Both the position numbers and the translations under genes were made by a program. Below, piece after piece: positions 24,134 through 32,038 of a stretch of DNA of 36,991 nt (positions are counted from its first letter, which is position 1; every line of letters starts with the position of its first letter). The stretch is from assembly GCF_002869965.1 (NCBI RefSeq), contig NZ_PEBS01000055.1, positions 1-36,991 of the forward strand, written 5' to 3'. The notes below the pieces were generated by a model, which was given only the letters and a program-made list of their open reading frames with translations, had not been told where the DNA came from and searched no databases. Source of the DNA: Janthinobacterium sp. ROICE36. GTDB lineage: Bacteria; Pseudomonadota; Gammaproteobacteria; Burkholderiales; Burkholderiaceae_D.

Positions 24134-24444
24134 AATGCGAAAAATTCCTTTAAAAATCGATGCTCGAAGGTCTTGCAACCTTAATATACGACAAGTCGGG
24201 CAAGTTGTGCTGTGCCGCCGCAAAATCGCCCGGGCCGCCCTTGCCTGCAAACCGGTTTGATTAATATGAAACAGTCATTCTTGCTAATGCGAATGGAAAC
24301 CTTCGCTCAGCGCAATTTGTAGATTAGAATGCCTGCCTATTGGAATTCCCGTGCGTGAGGTTCTTCATGAGAGTCCCCGCCGCCCGCAGGCTTCCATAAG
24401 TTTGTTGTATCGATTGACTATAATAATTTTTCAGGAGGAACCGC
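24134..24444. other. Divergent intergenic region between ppnN and the peptide transporter
   Basis: This 311-base region has no gene I can support. It must hold both promoters. For the rightward gene, TATAAT at 24419-24424 is a perfect -10 that would give a leader of about 15 bases starting at the AGGAGG site, but no good -35 is in register. For ppnN, TATATT on the leftward strand (24183-24188) is a weaker candidate. The region is more AT-rich than its surroundings. Confidence 0.5.
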
Positions 24445-25950
24445 ATGAGCGGTGCGACTACGCCCAACAAGGAAGCCGTTATTCCCGAGTTCAAGCAGAT
24501 TATGGGCCATCCAAGCCCATTGTGGATGTTGTTCATGACTGAATTCTGGGAACGCTTCGCGTTCTACGGAGTTCGCTGGGCGCTGGTCCTGTACATCGTG
24601 GCCCAGTTTCATGCTGGCGACGGTTCGGGACAGGCAGCGGCCAACCTGACCTACGGTTCCTTCCTCGCGCTGGTGTACGCCGGCGCCCTGTTCGGCGGTT
24701 ACATCGCCGACCGGGTCATCGGTTACCAGCGCTCGATCCTGCTGGGTGCCGTCTTCATGGCAGCCGGCCTGTTCTGCATCTCGGTACCGAACCAGGACAT
24801 CTTCAACCTGGGCCTGGCCACGATGATCGTCGGTAACGGCATGTTCAAGCCGAACATTTCGACCATGGTCGGCAAGCTGTACACGACAGCCGATCCGCGC
24901 CGCGACAGCGGTTTCACGATCTTCTACATGGGTATCAACATGGGCGCCATGGTCGCGCCCGTCTTCACCCAGTGGCTGGCCGAGTCGATCTTCGGCACCA
25001 GCGCCATGCCTTCGTACAAGATGGTCTTCATGGCGTCCGGTTTCGGCATGCTGATCAGCCTGGTATGGTTCTTCATCGGCCGCCGCGCCCTGAAGGGCAT
25101 CGGCGCACCGGAAGCCGGTTCCGGCAACCCGATGCGCGTCGTCTGGGTCGCCCTGGGCTGCCTGTGCGTGATCCCGCTGATGTACTTCCTGCTGACGGTC
25201 GGCGCTGAAAAGCTGCAAATCGTCCTGACCGTGCTGTTCATCGGCCTGGCCTTCATGCTGATGATCGAAGGCATCCGCAACGGCAAAGTGGCGCGCGACC
25301 GCGTCATCGCCATGCTGCTAATCTTCGTCTTCAACATCCTGTTCTGGATGTTCTTCGAACAGGCTGGCAGCTCGTTTACTTTCCTGGCTGACAAGATCGT
25401 CAACCGCGACCTGGGCTTCTGGATCTTCCCGACCGCCTACTTCCAGACCGTCAACTCGGTTGCCATCATCGTCTTCGCGCCTCTCATCGCCGCCGTCTGG
25501 GTCTACCTGGCACGCCACAACGTCAATCCATCGATCCCGCGCAAATTCGGCCTGGGCTTGCTGGGCAATGCGCTGGCCTTCGGTTTGCTGATCTTCGCTC
25601 TGTCGAGCCTGGTCGGCGCCGATAACAAGATCCCGTTCTGGACCCTGACCACCGTCTACGTGCTGCAATCGATCGGCGAGCTGTGCCTGTCGCCTATCGG
25701 CCTGTCGATGGTGACCAAGCTGGCGCCAGTGCGCCTGGTTGGCCTGGGCATGGGCGGCTGGTTCCTGTCGACCGGTATCGGCAACAACCTGTCGGGCATC
25801 TTCGCCAGCCACGTCAGCGGCACGAGCGGCATGTCGGTGCAGTCGGCCCTGTCCGGCTACACCTTCGGCTTCTGGTCCCTGCTGGGCGCCGGCGTGATCC
25901 TGTTCCTGATCGCACCGCTGATCAACAAACTGATGCACGGCGTGAAGTAA
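24445..25950 (+). CDS. Proton-dependent oligopeptide transporter (POT/PTR family, DtpA-like)
   Basis: 501 residues with about fourteen predicted membrane spans. The diagnostic ExxERFxxYG motif is EFWERFAFYG (33-42). Other POT features are the GGYIADRVIGYQRSILLGA loop, GNGMFKPNISTMVGKLY, FTIFYMGINMGAMVAP and a late LQSIGELCLSPIGLSMVTKL. POT carriers import di- and tripeptides with protons across the inner membrane. AGGAGG sits 6 bases before the ATG. It is a single-gene unit ended by a terminator at 25971-25996. Family call firm; peptide specificity unknown. An unrelated OPT-family transporter is encoded 6 kb to the right. Confidence 0.93.
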   Translation: MSGATTPNKEAVIPEFKQIMGHPSPLWMLFMTEFWERFAFYGVRWALVLYIVAQFHAGDGSGQAAANLTYGSFLALVYAGALFGGYIADRVIGYQRSILLGAVFMAAGLFCISVPNQDIFNLGLATMIVGNGMFKPNISTMVGKLYTTADPRRDSGFTIFYMGINMGAMVAPVFTQWLAESIFGTSAMPSYKMVFMASGFGMLISLVWFFIGRRALKGIGAPEAGSGNPMRVVWVALGCLCVIPLMYFLLTVGAEKLQIVLTVLFIGLAFMLMIEGIRNGKVARDRVIAMLLIFVFNILFWMFFEQAGSSFTFLADKIVNRDLGFWIFPTAYFQTVNSVAIIVFAPLIAAVWVYLARHNVNPSIPRKFGLGLLGNALAFGLLIFALSSLVGADNKIPFWTLTTVYVLQSIGELCLSPIGLSMVTKLAPVRLVGLGMGGWFLSTGIGNNLSGIFASHVSGTSGMSVQSALSGYTFGFWSLLGAGVILFLIAPLINKLMHGVK

Positions 25951-25970
25951 GCGTTCTGCCTTGGATAAAG

Positions 25971-25996
25971 ACGGCGGCCTGCGGGTCGCCGTTTTT
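25971..25996 (+). terminator. Intrinsic terminator after the POT transporter gene
   Basis: ACGGCG (25971-25976) pairs with CGCCGT (25987-25992) around a 10-base loop, followed by TTTT. It begins 20 bases after the transporter stop. Confidence 0.8.
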
Positions 25997-26080
25997 CATT
26001 CCAGCGCCGGCTTTCCCCTTGCCGGGCGGTACAATACGGCCAGGGCCAGCGGCCATCGACCAACTTACACAAAGAATCCC

Positions 26081-26767
26081 ATGTCCAGCATCTCCACCAC
26101 CACGCCCCTCTCCGACGACGAATACGCCGAACTCGATACCCTGCTGGCGGCACCCGCCCTGGCCGGCGCCGCCATGGATGTCTCCATGCTGGAAGGCTTG
26201 CTCACGGCCGTCGCCCTGAGTCCGAAACAGATCACGCCAGAACAATGGTTGCCCTGGGTCTGGGACAAGGTAACCGGCGCTGCGGCACCCGCGCCAGGTA
26301 CGGACAGCGAACGGGCGGCCAGCCTGGCGCAGCGCCACCACGCCTACATGGTCGAATGGCTGGCGAAGGACCCGGACAGCTTCGAGCCCATCTACGTATG
26401 CGGCCCCGAATGGAGCGTGCCCGCCTGGTGTGCAGGCTTCCTGCTTGGCACCAGCCTGGACAAGCCCCAGTGGGCCGCCCTGGCCGTCAGCCACCCGCAA
26501 TACCTGGCGCCGTTCCAGCACCTGGCCGCTGCCAGCGAGCTCGATGACGATGCGGCCGAAACGGCCATGGATGGCGTGATTCCATCCGTGATCGCCATCA
26601 ACGCGGCCTGGGCGCGCCAGCGCCACCTGAAAAGCCAGGCGCAAAGCCAGTCCGGCGCTACCGTGCTGCGCGACGTGCCGAAGACGGGCCGCAACGACCC
26701 CTGCCATTGCGGCAGCGGCAAGAAGTACAAGAAATGCTGCGCCGATGCCGATAGCGCGGCGAACTAA
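26081..26767 (+). CDS. YecA/UPF0149-family protein with C-terminal SEC-C zinc motif
   Basis: 228 residues from ATG 26081; an upstream in-frame start at 25961 would run through the preceding terminator and is rejected. The N-terminal two-thirds is a helical UPF0149/YecA domain (LSDDEYAELDTLL, DVSMLEGLLTAVAL, AWCAGFLLGTSLDKPQWAAL). The C-terminus is a SEC-C motif, GRNDPCHCGSGKKYKKCC (203-220), with zinc ligands Cys208, Cys210, Cys219 and Cys220 (or neighbouring His), like the tail of SecA that binds SecB and ribosomes. YecA proteins are thought to contact ribosomes or the export machinery; the function is not firmly known. The membrane protein gene begins 12 bases later. Confidence 0.87.
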   Translation: MSSISTTTPLSDDEYAELDTLLAAPALAGAAMDVSMLEGLLTAVALSPKQITPEQWLPWVWDKVTGAAAPAPGTDSERAASLAQRHHAYMVEWLAKDPDSFEPIYVCGPEWSVPAWCAGFLLGTSLDKPQWAALAVSHPQYLAPFQHLAAASELDDDAAETAMDGVIPSVIAINAAWARQRHLKSQAQSQSGATVLRDVPKTGRNDPCHCGSGKKYKKCCADADSAAN

Positions 26768-26779
26768 GGCAGCACCTCC

Positions 26780-28474
26780 TTGCGCCAGCTGCTGACGGCC
26801 CTGCTGCGCTTCCTGCTGCGCCACGCGCTGCAGTTCGCCCTGTTCATCGTCATCCTGCTGGCCGGACGCCTGCTGCTGGCCGAATGGCGCGCCTACAGCG
26901 CCGGCAGCGAGACCGTCGCGGCGCTCAGGCTGGCCGCCGACGGCGCCGATCAGCATGGCGCCAGCCTGGCCGATGCGGCCACGGCCAGGGTCAACGCCCT
27001 GCAGCACGCCTCGCAAACCGCCATCGCCACCCGCTTGCAGCAAGTACAGGCACAGCTGCACCAGCTGCGCGCGCGGCAGCAAGCATCGCTGTTCACCCTT
27101 CCCCTGCCCGATACGCACACGCTGGCCTTGCATGCGCAGCAGGAAGCGGCGCGCCGCGTGGAAATCGAAGTGCTGGCGCAGGAAGCCCGTTATCTGAGCG
27201 CCTTGCAAGCGGCGGTCGAAGGCGAAGATGCGCGGCACACGCTGGCGCGCCTGCATGCGGAACACGTCAACGCGTATGCCGCGCTGCAGCACAACCTGGC
27301 CCAGCGCCGGCAACTGGAAGCGCAGCACCCCGTGGCGGCGCGCCTGCCTGGCAGCGACGCTTACGCGCAGCTGTCGCGCCTCGAAGCCGAGGGTCAGCGC
27401 TGGCGCGAGATCAACCTGCAAGCGTATCGCGCCTGGGCAGCGCAGCGCGCGCGCACCAACAATGCGGCCCACCCCGCCCCATTCGCCATCGACAACGCGG
27501 CACTGGCCAGCGCACTGGCGCCCGTGCAGGCGGCCATCGCCACGAGCGAGGCGCAGCTGGCGCGCAACTGGATCGCCCGCTGGCGCGCTCCCATCATGGA
27601 CGTGGCGCCTACGGCCGCCCTGCTGGTACTGTCTGCCATCCTTCTGCCCGTCGCCATCAAGGCCTTCTTTTACTTCGTGCTGGCGCCCCTGGCCGCGCGT
27701 TTGCCGCCGCTGTCCATCGCGCGCGAGCTGCAATCCGGCGATGCCAGCCTGCCCCTGCCGCCGCAGGGCGCATCGCGCATCTCCGCCGTCTCGCAGGCAT
27801 TACAGCTAAACCCTGGGCAGCAGATGCTGATCCATCCCGCATACCTGCAATCGTCGCCCGTCAGCAGCACCAAGCGCACGCAGTGGCTGCTGGACTGGCG
27901 CTTCCCGTTCACCAGCCTGGCGGCCGGCATGGTGGCGCTGACGCGGCTGCACAGCGACGTGACTGCATCCGTGACGATTTCCGCCAGCGACGATCCGCTG
28001 CTGGAAATCGCCGTGGTACACCTGCCAGCCGGCAGCGCATTGATATTCCAGCCACGGGGCCTGGTGGGATTGATCTGCGACGCGAACCAGCCGCTGGCGA
28101 TAGCTAGCCACTGGCGCCTGGGCAGCCTGCATGCCTGGCTCACCCTGCAACTGCGCTTCATCGTCTTTCGCGGCCCCGTCACGCTGATCGTGCGCGGCTG
28201 CCGCGGCGTGCGCCAGGAGCGGGCCGGCCAGGGCCGCGCCATCAGCCAGTCCGCCACCCTGGGGTTTAGCACCGACGTGCTGTACTCGACGATACGCAGC
28301 GAAACCTTCATCCCCTACCTGCGCGGCCAGCAGGCGCTGCTCAACGACCGCTTCGACGGCGACAACGGCGTCTACCTGTACGAAGAAACCCCGCGCCACG
28401 GCAAGCAGCCGGGCAAGGTGGGCAGCTGGTTCGAAGGTTTCACGGACGCCATTTTGAAAGTGTTCGGCATCTAG
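26780..28474 (+). CDS. Membrane-anchored coiled-coil protein of unknown function
   Basis: 564 residues from a TTG at 26780 with AAGG about 10 bases upstream. The start is uncertain, but the first hydrophobic segment follows at once (LLRHALQFALFIVILLAGRL, about 12-33). Residues 45-265 are Ala/Gln/Arg-rich helix with strong coiled-coil character, predicted outside the cytoplasm, then a second membrane span (277-303). Residues about 320-520 form a beta-rich domain with LNPGQQMLIHPAYLQSS, SALIFQPRGLVGLICDANQP and FRGPVTLIVRGCRGVR, vaguely like AIM24-type folds. I do not recognise the family. It starts 12 bases after the YecA/SEC-C gene, so it is probably co-transcribed, and is followed by a 127-residue protein after 11 bases. 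Confidence 0.75.
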   Translation: MRQLLTALLRFLLRHALQFALFIVILLAGRLLLAEWRAYSAGSETVAALRLAADGADQHGASLADAATARVNALQHASQTAIATRLQQVQAQLHQLRARQQASLFTLPLPDTHTLALHAQQEAARRVEIEVLAQEARYLSALQAAVEGEDARHTLARLHAEHVNAYAALQHNLAQRRQLEAQHPVAARLPGSDAYAQLSRLEAEGQRWREINLQAYRAWAAQRARTNNAAHPAPFAIDNAALASALAPVQAAIATSEAQLARNWIARWRAPIMDVAPTAALLVLSAILLPVAIKAFFYFVLAPLAARLPPLSIARELQSGDASLPLPPQGASRISAVSQALQLNPGQQMLIHPAYLQSSPVSSTKRTQWLLDWRFPFTSLAAGMVALTRLHSDVTASVTISASDDPLLEIAVVHLPAGSALIFQPRGLVGLICDANQPLAIASHWRLGSLHAWLTLQLRFIVFRGPVTLIVRGCRGVRQERAGQGRAISQSATLGFSTDVLYSTIRSETFIPYLRGQQALLNDRFDGDNGVYLYEETPRHGKQPGKVGSWFEGFTDAILKVFGI

Positions 28475-28485
28475 CCGAGGAAACT

Positions 28486-28869
28486 ATGATGAACGACTTT
28501 CTGTTTGCCGATTTTCTTGAGGACCAGGCCACGTATGCGGCGGCAGAGGCCTGGTGGCAGGCACACCTGTCCTTCCTCGATGGCCAGTGCGCGCCGTATC
28601 TGCGCACCGCGTTTGCGAATGGCCAGCCGTTCCATGACGGCAATCCCATCGTCAACCTGGCCGACCGGAACGCTGGCAAGGCGGCGCGCATCGTGCAGCA
28701 ATGCCCGCGTGAATTCGGCCACGACTACACAAGTTTCGAACAAGCCATCGAGCTGGCCGAGGGCGATGGGCATCGCCCGGCACAGGAAAAGATCATCGTG
28801 CTGACCTTGACGCAGGCGGCGGCGCAGAGGGCAGAGGATGAACTGCGCGCCTGGTTCATGCCAGGCTAA
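28486..28869 (+). CDS. Small acidic protein of unknown function
   Basis: 127 residues. CCGAGGAAACT precedes ATGATG; the first ATG (28486) has a 5-base gap from GAGG and the second (28489) 8 bases, so either could serve. No signal peptide or membrane segment is seen. Features include AAEAWWQAHLSFLDGQCAPY, NPIVNLADRNAGKAARIVQQ and a helical tail (TLTQAAAQRAEDELRAWFMP). I recognise no family. It is the last gene of the YecA operon, and its final 14 bases overlap the convergent GNAT gene. Confidence 0.7.
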   Translation: MMNDFLFADFLEDQATYAAAEAWWQAHLSFLDGQCAPYLRTAFANGQPFHDGNPIVNLADRNAGKAARIVQQCPREFGHDYTSFEQAIELAEGDGHRPAQEKIIVLTLTQAAAQRAEDELRAWFMPG

Positions 28870-29425
28870 GGGCAGCACCATCCGGCACAAAATCCGGCTG
28901 CAGCAAGCCATAGACATGCAGATCGACAAACGCACCATTCAATAATTCCGCCTGACGCAACACGCCTTCGTGCATAAATCCCAGCCGCCCGGCCAGCGCC
29001 ATGCTGGCATGATTGCTTGCCGCGCACTGCAATTCGATGCGGTGCAACTGCAGCGCGCCAAACGCATGCGCCAGGACGGCGTGTACCGCAGCGCTGGCGA
29101 TACCCCTGCCCTGGAACTGACGGGCCAGATAATAGCCAATTCTGGCATTGCGGTCCGCTGCGTCGATGTCTTTCAGGCGGATGCTGCCGCATAACGCTGT
29201 GCCGGAAAAAACATGCCATTCCAGCACTTCACCGCTGGCGGCGCGCGCGGCAGCGGCTTCCAGATAAGCCCTGGCATCGTCGACGCACGCCAGTTGCACC
29301 ACGGCGGGAAGAAAAGCGTGCAGGTGTGCACGGTTTTCTCCCACCAGGGTGGCGAGCGCTTCGGCGTGTTCAGCCAAGGTTGGAACAATAGAGATATCAG
29401 GAAATGCTGAAAGAGTCAGATGCAT
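28856..29425 (-). CDS. GNAT-family N-acetyltransferase (RimJ/RimL type)
   Basis: 189 residues from ATG 29425, with AGGGA just upstream; the longer frame to 29509 has no ribosome site and enters the neighbouring gene. The acetyl-CoA loop is QFQGRGIASAA (Q/RxxGxG/A), preceded by ARIGYYLA and followed by LQLHRIELQCAASNHASMAL and LGFMHEGVLRQAELLNG. This is the RimJ/RimL pattern of alpha-amino or serine N-acetyltransferases acting on ribosomal proteins, other proteins or small molecules. The substrate is not readable. The gene ends in a 14-base tail-to-tail overlap with 28486-28869 and follows a 75-residue protein by 50 bases. Confidence 0.88.
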   Translation of the reverse strand: MHLTLSAFPDISIVPTLAEHAEALATLVGENRAHLHAFLPAVVQLACVDDARAYLEAAAARAASGEVLEWHVFSGTALCGSIRLKDIDAADRNARIGYYLARQFQGRGIASAAVHAVLAHAFGALQLHRIELQCAASNHASMALAGRLGFMHEGVLRQAELLNGAFVDLHVYGLLQPDFVPDGAALSLA

Positions 29426-29475
29426 ATGTCCCTGGCGGGCCGGCAAAGTTAAACAAGAAACAAGTAGTGGGATCG

Positions 29476-29703
29476 CTACGCCGCAACCGAATGCGACACC
29501 GTCAGCCACTCGCCCGGCTGCAGCTTCGCCGCCGCCTCGCGGGTGGCCAGCACGCTGTCCGGGTCCAGGTCGGACCTATTGAGCTTGTAGGAATAGGCAA
29601 AATCGTCGGCATCGAATGCCTGCCCCGCCTTGACGTAATACTTGAAGCCGACAAAGGAGTCGGGATTGGTGACGACTGTGTATTCAAGCGTGACGCTGTT
29701 CAT
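29476..29703 (-). CDS. Small protein of unknown function
   Basis: 75 residues from ATG 29703, which has GAGG 6 bases upstream; an ATG at 29736 would add 11 residues without a ribosome site. The sequence is polar with alternating beta-like stretches (VTLEYTVVTNPDSFVGFKYY, DDFAYSYKLNRSDLDPDSVL). I recognise no family. It precedes the GNAT gene in the same direction by 50 bases and is divergent from the toroid-protein gene. The coding call rests on the ribosome site and the balanced, non-repetitive composition. Confidence 0.6.
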   Translation of the reverse strand: MNSVTLEYTVVTNPDSFVGFKYYVKAGQAFDADDFAYSYKLNRSDLDPDSVLATREAAAKLQPGEWLTVSHSVAA

Positions 29704-29847
29704 GGCGGGCCTCGTCGACGTTGCTAGAGTATCCATTATGCGTCAATTCCGGCGACAGCGATGCGAGCGCTGATCCTTGCGGCAAGTCAATAGCCCGGCC
29801 CGCTGCCGGCGCTACAGTAGCCTGAGCCAACCACCAACTGGACTGCC

Positions 29848-31041
29848 ATGCGCGCCTTGCTCGCGAAGATCAGAAACACTCTGGCGCCGCCAGCGAGCCT
29901 GCCGGCGGCGGCGCGCATGGAGCGGCTGTCAGACCGGCGCGGCCTGCCCGCCGTCGACCCCGGCCCGCAAGCCGTCGTCAAGGCTTGCACCGCCTGGCTA
30001 TGCGCGGCGCAGGACCATTCCAGCTCACACGACGGCGGCGTCGCACGCGACTACAATTTGCTGACAGGCTGGTCGAGCTCCTATCCGGAGACCACCGGCT
30101 ACATCATCCCCAGCATGATCACCGTGGCGCAGCGCACGGGCGACGCTGCCCTGCATGGGCGCGCGCGCCGCATGCTCGATTGGTGCGTGGCCATCCAGTT
30201 CCCGCAAGGCGGTTTTCAGGGCGGGAAGATCGATTCGCTGCCGCGCGTGCCCGTCACCTTCAACACGGGCCAGATCCTGCTTGGTCTGGCGGCCGGCGTG
30301 GCAGCGTACGGCGCGCCCTACCAGGACGCCATGCAGCGCGCGGCACGGTGGCTGCGCGACAGCCAGGATGCCGACGGCTGCTGGCGCCGGCATCCGACGC
30401 CGTTCGCCAGGCCCGGCGACAAGGCCTACGAAACGCATGTGGCCTGGGGCCTGTTCGAAGCGGACCGCATCGCGCCGGGCCACGGCTATGGCGCGGCCGG
30501 CTTGCGCCAGGTCGACTGGGCGCTGAGCAAGCAGCGTCCCAACGGCTGGTTCGCTTCCAACTGCCTCGACAACCCGCTGCTGCCTTTGACCCACACCATC
30601 GGCTACGCCTTGCGCGGCCTGCTTGAAGCGCACCGCTTTGCGGGGCGCGCCGACCTGCTGGACGCTGCCGTGCGCACCGCCACGGGCATCGCCAACGCCG
30701 TGGCGGCCGATGGCTACCTGGCGGGCCGCCTCGGCCCGGACTTCCAGCCTGGCGCCGATTACGCCTGCCTCACGGGTTCCGTACAAAATGCGCATTGTTT
30801 GTTCCTGTTGTATCGGCTCAACGGCGAGCGGCGCTACCTCGACGCGGGGCGCCGCCTGAACCGTTACGTGCGGCGCTCGATCTGCATCGACGGTCCCGCG
30901 CACGCACGCGGCGGCGTCAAGGGCTCGTTTCCCGTCGATGGCGACTACGGCGCCTGGGCTTACCTGAACTGGGCCGCCAAGTTCTGCATCGATGCGAACC
31001 TGCTGGAACTGGAACTGGCACGGGAGGCCGGTGATGCTTGA
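29848..31041 (+). CDS. Predicted alpha/alpha-toroid protein of unknown function
   Basis: 397 residues without signal peptide. Repeating helical-hairpin units carry aromatic/glycine turns: YNLLTGWSSSYPETTGYI, CVAIQFPQGGFQGGKIDSLP, WLRDSQDADGCWRR, VDWALSKQRPNGWFASN and LPLTHTIGYALRGLLEAHR. The QDADGCW turn resembles the QW repeat of terpene cyclases, and the overall pattern fits an (alpha/alpha)6 barrel as in glycoside hydrolases, polysaccharide lyases or the glucuronyl-epimerase C-terminal fold. I cannot assign an activity. The gene overlaps the next (AAC(3)-fold acetyltransferase) by 8 bases, so the two probably act together, perhaps on a glycan or amino sugar. The ribosome site is weak (GGA only). 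Confidence 0.8.
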   Translation: MRALLAKIRNTLAPPASLPAAARMERLSDRRGLPAVDPGPQAVVKACTAWLCAAQDHSSSHDGGVARDYNLLTGWSSSYPETTGYIIPSMITVAQRTGDAALHGRARRMLDWCVAIQFPQGGFQGGKIDSLPRVPVTFNTGQILLGLAAGVAAYGAPYQDAMQRAARWLRDSQDADGCWRRHPTPFARPGDKAYETHVAWGLFEADRIAPGHGYGAAGLRQVDWALSKQRPNGWFASNCLDNPLLPLTHTIGYALRGLLEAHRFAGRADLLDAAVRTATGIANAVAADGYLAGRLGPDFQPGADYACLTGSVQNAHCLFLLYRLNGERRYLDAGRRLNRYVRRSICIDGPAHARGGVKGSFPVDGDYGAWAYLNWAAKFCIDANLLELELAREAGDA

Positions 31042-31969
31042 AGCGGCCAAGCGCGCTGCCAGGGTCACGCTGGAAGCGTGGCGCCGCACCGGCAGCGCCC
31101 GGCACATGCGCCACAGCGCCCCCCACGTGACGCGCACCGGATTGGCCGCCGGCCTGGCGCGGTTGGGCATCGCGCAGGGAGACACGCTGTTCATCCATTC
31201 TTCGCTGAAAAGCCTGGGCTACGTGGAGGGCGGCGCGCTGGCGGTGATCGGCGCCCTGCAGGACGCCGTCGGCCCGCAAGGCACCCTGCTGCTGCCCACC
31301 TACTATCTGCCCGGCGGCACGCTGCGCGCCACCTGCGCCATGCCAGACTATGTCTTCGACCCGCGCCGCCATGGCACGCACATGGGACGCCTGCCCGAAG
31401 CGTTCCTCGCCGGCGCCGGTGTCCGGCGCAGCATCCATCCCACCCATTCCGTGTCCGCGTGGGGCCGCCATGCCGCCGATCTCACCGAGGCGCACCACCG
31501 CGCGCCCTCCATCTTCGGCATGGGTTCGCCCTGGCAGCGCTTCATCGGCTGCGAGCACGCCAAGGTGCTGGGTCTGGGCATCTCCATGGGGCCGGTGACG
31601 TTCTATCACGCCCTGGAAGACGCCATGGGCGACGCCTTTCCCGTGCCCGTGTGGGAAGACGATACAAAGCTACTGGCCTGCCTGGACCACGCCGGCCGGC
31701 GCTGGGGAGTGCCCGTGCGCCCTTTCGATCCGGCAGTCGCACAGCGCCGCATCGACCATCCCGGCCGTGGCGATCTGCGCGCATACTTTCACCGGGAATT
31801 TGACGCCGCCGGCCTGCGCGTGAACGGACAAGTTGGCGATGCGCCGTCGTGGGCCATTCCGGCACAGGCGTTTTTCGGGCACCTGCGCCAACTGGCCAGC
31901 GAGAACGTGACCATCTATGCCACTGCGGCGCAGCTGGCGGCGCGGCCCATATCGCCTCCATCGCCGTAA
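31034..31969 (+). CDS. AAC(3)-fold N-acetyltransferase
   Basis: 311 residues from ATG 31034, with GGGAGG 6-7 bases upstream, inside the end of the preceding gene. Family motifs are LFIHSSLKSLGYVEGG, GTLLLPTYYLPGG, GRLPEAFLAGAGVRRSIHPT with the conserved histidine, and SPWQRFIGCEHAKVLGLGIS followed by FYHALEDAMG. The AAC(3) family includes aminoglycoside 3-N-acetyltransferases, but many members act on amino sugars or peptides in envelope polysaccharide pathways. The close coupling to a toroid protein with no resistance context argues for the latter. The tail ends in a Pro/Ser-rich stretch. Followed by a terminator at 31981. Confidence 0.87.
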   Translation: MLEAAKRAARVTLEAWRRTGSARHMRHSAPHVTRTGLAAGLARLGIAQGDTLFIHSSLKSLGYVEGGALAVIGALQDAVGPQGTLLLPTYYLPGGTLRATCAMPDYVFDPRRHGTHMGRLPEAFLAGAGVRRSIHPTHSVSAWGRHAADLTEAHHRAPSIFGMGSPWQRFIGCEHAKVLGLGISMGPVTFYHALEDAMGDAFPVPVWEDDTKLLACLDHAGRRWGVPVRPFDPAVAQRRIDHPGRGDLRAYFHREFDAAGLRVNGQVGDAPSWAIPAQAFFGHLRQLASENVTIYATAAQLAARPISPPSP

Positions 31970-31980
31970 TGCGCGCGCAT

Positions 31981-32017
31981 AAAAAAACCGCCCGTATCGT
32001 CATGACACCGGGCGGTT
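31981..32017. terminator. Bidirectional terminator between the acetyltransferase and OPT genes
   Basis: AACCGCCCG (31986-31994) pairs with CGGGCGGTT (32009-32017), a 9-bp stem. Leftward it is followed by a T-run (31981-31987 are all A on the other strand), so it is strongest for the OPT gene that stops at 32039. Rightward the tail (CTC) is poor. The 14-base loop contains the self-complementary GTCATGAC. Confidence 0.85.
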
Positions 32018-32038
32018 CTCATTGGATTGGCCAAAGCA

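Noticed and set aside
25922..27733. 603-codon leftward frame opposite the YecA and membrane-protein genes
   Set aside because: The rightward genes have ribosome sites, a SEC-C motif and membrane segments; the leftward product is Gly/Arg/Gln-rich noise.
31034..31969. Acquired aminoglycoside resistance gene
   Set aside because: Family motifs alone do not show resistance; there is no mobile-element or resistance context and the gene is coupled to a toroid protein.
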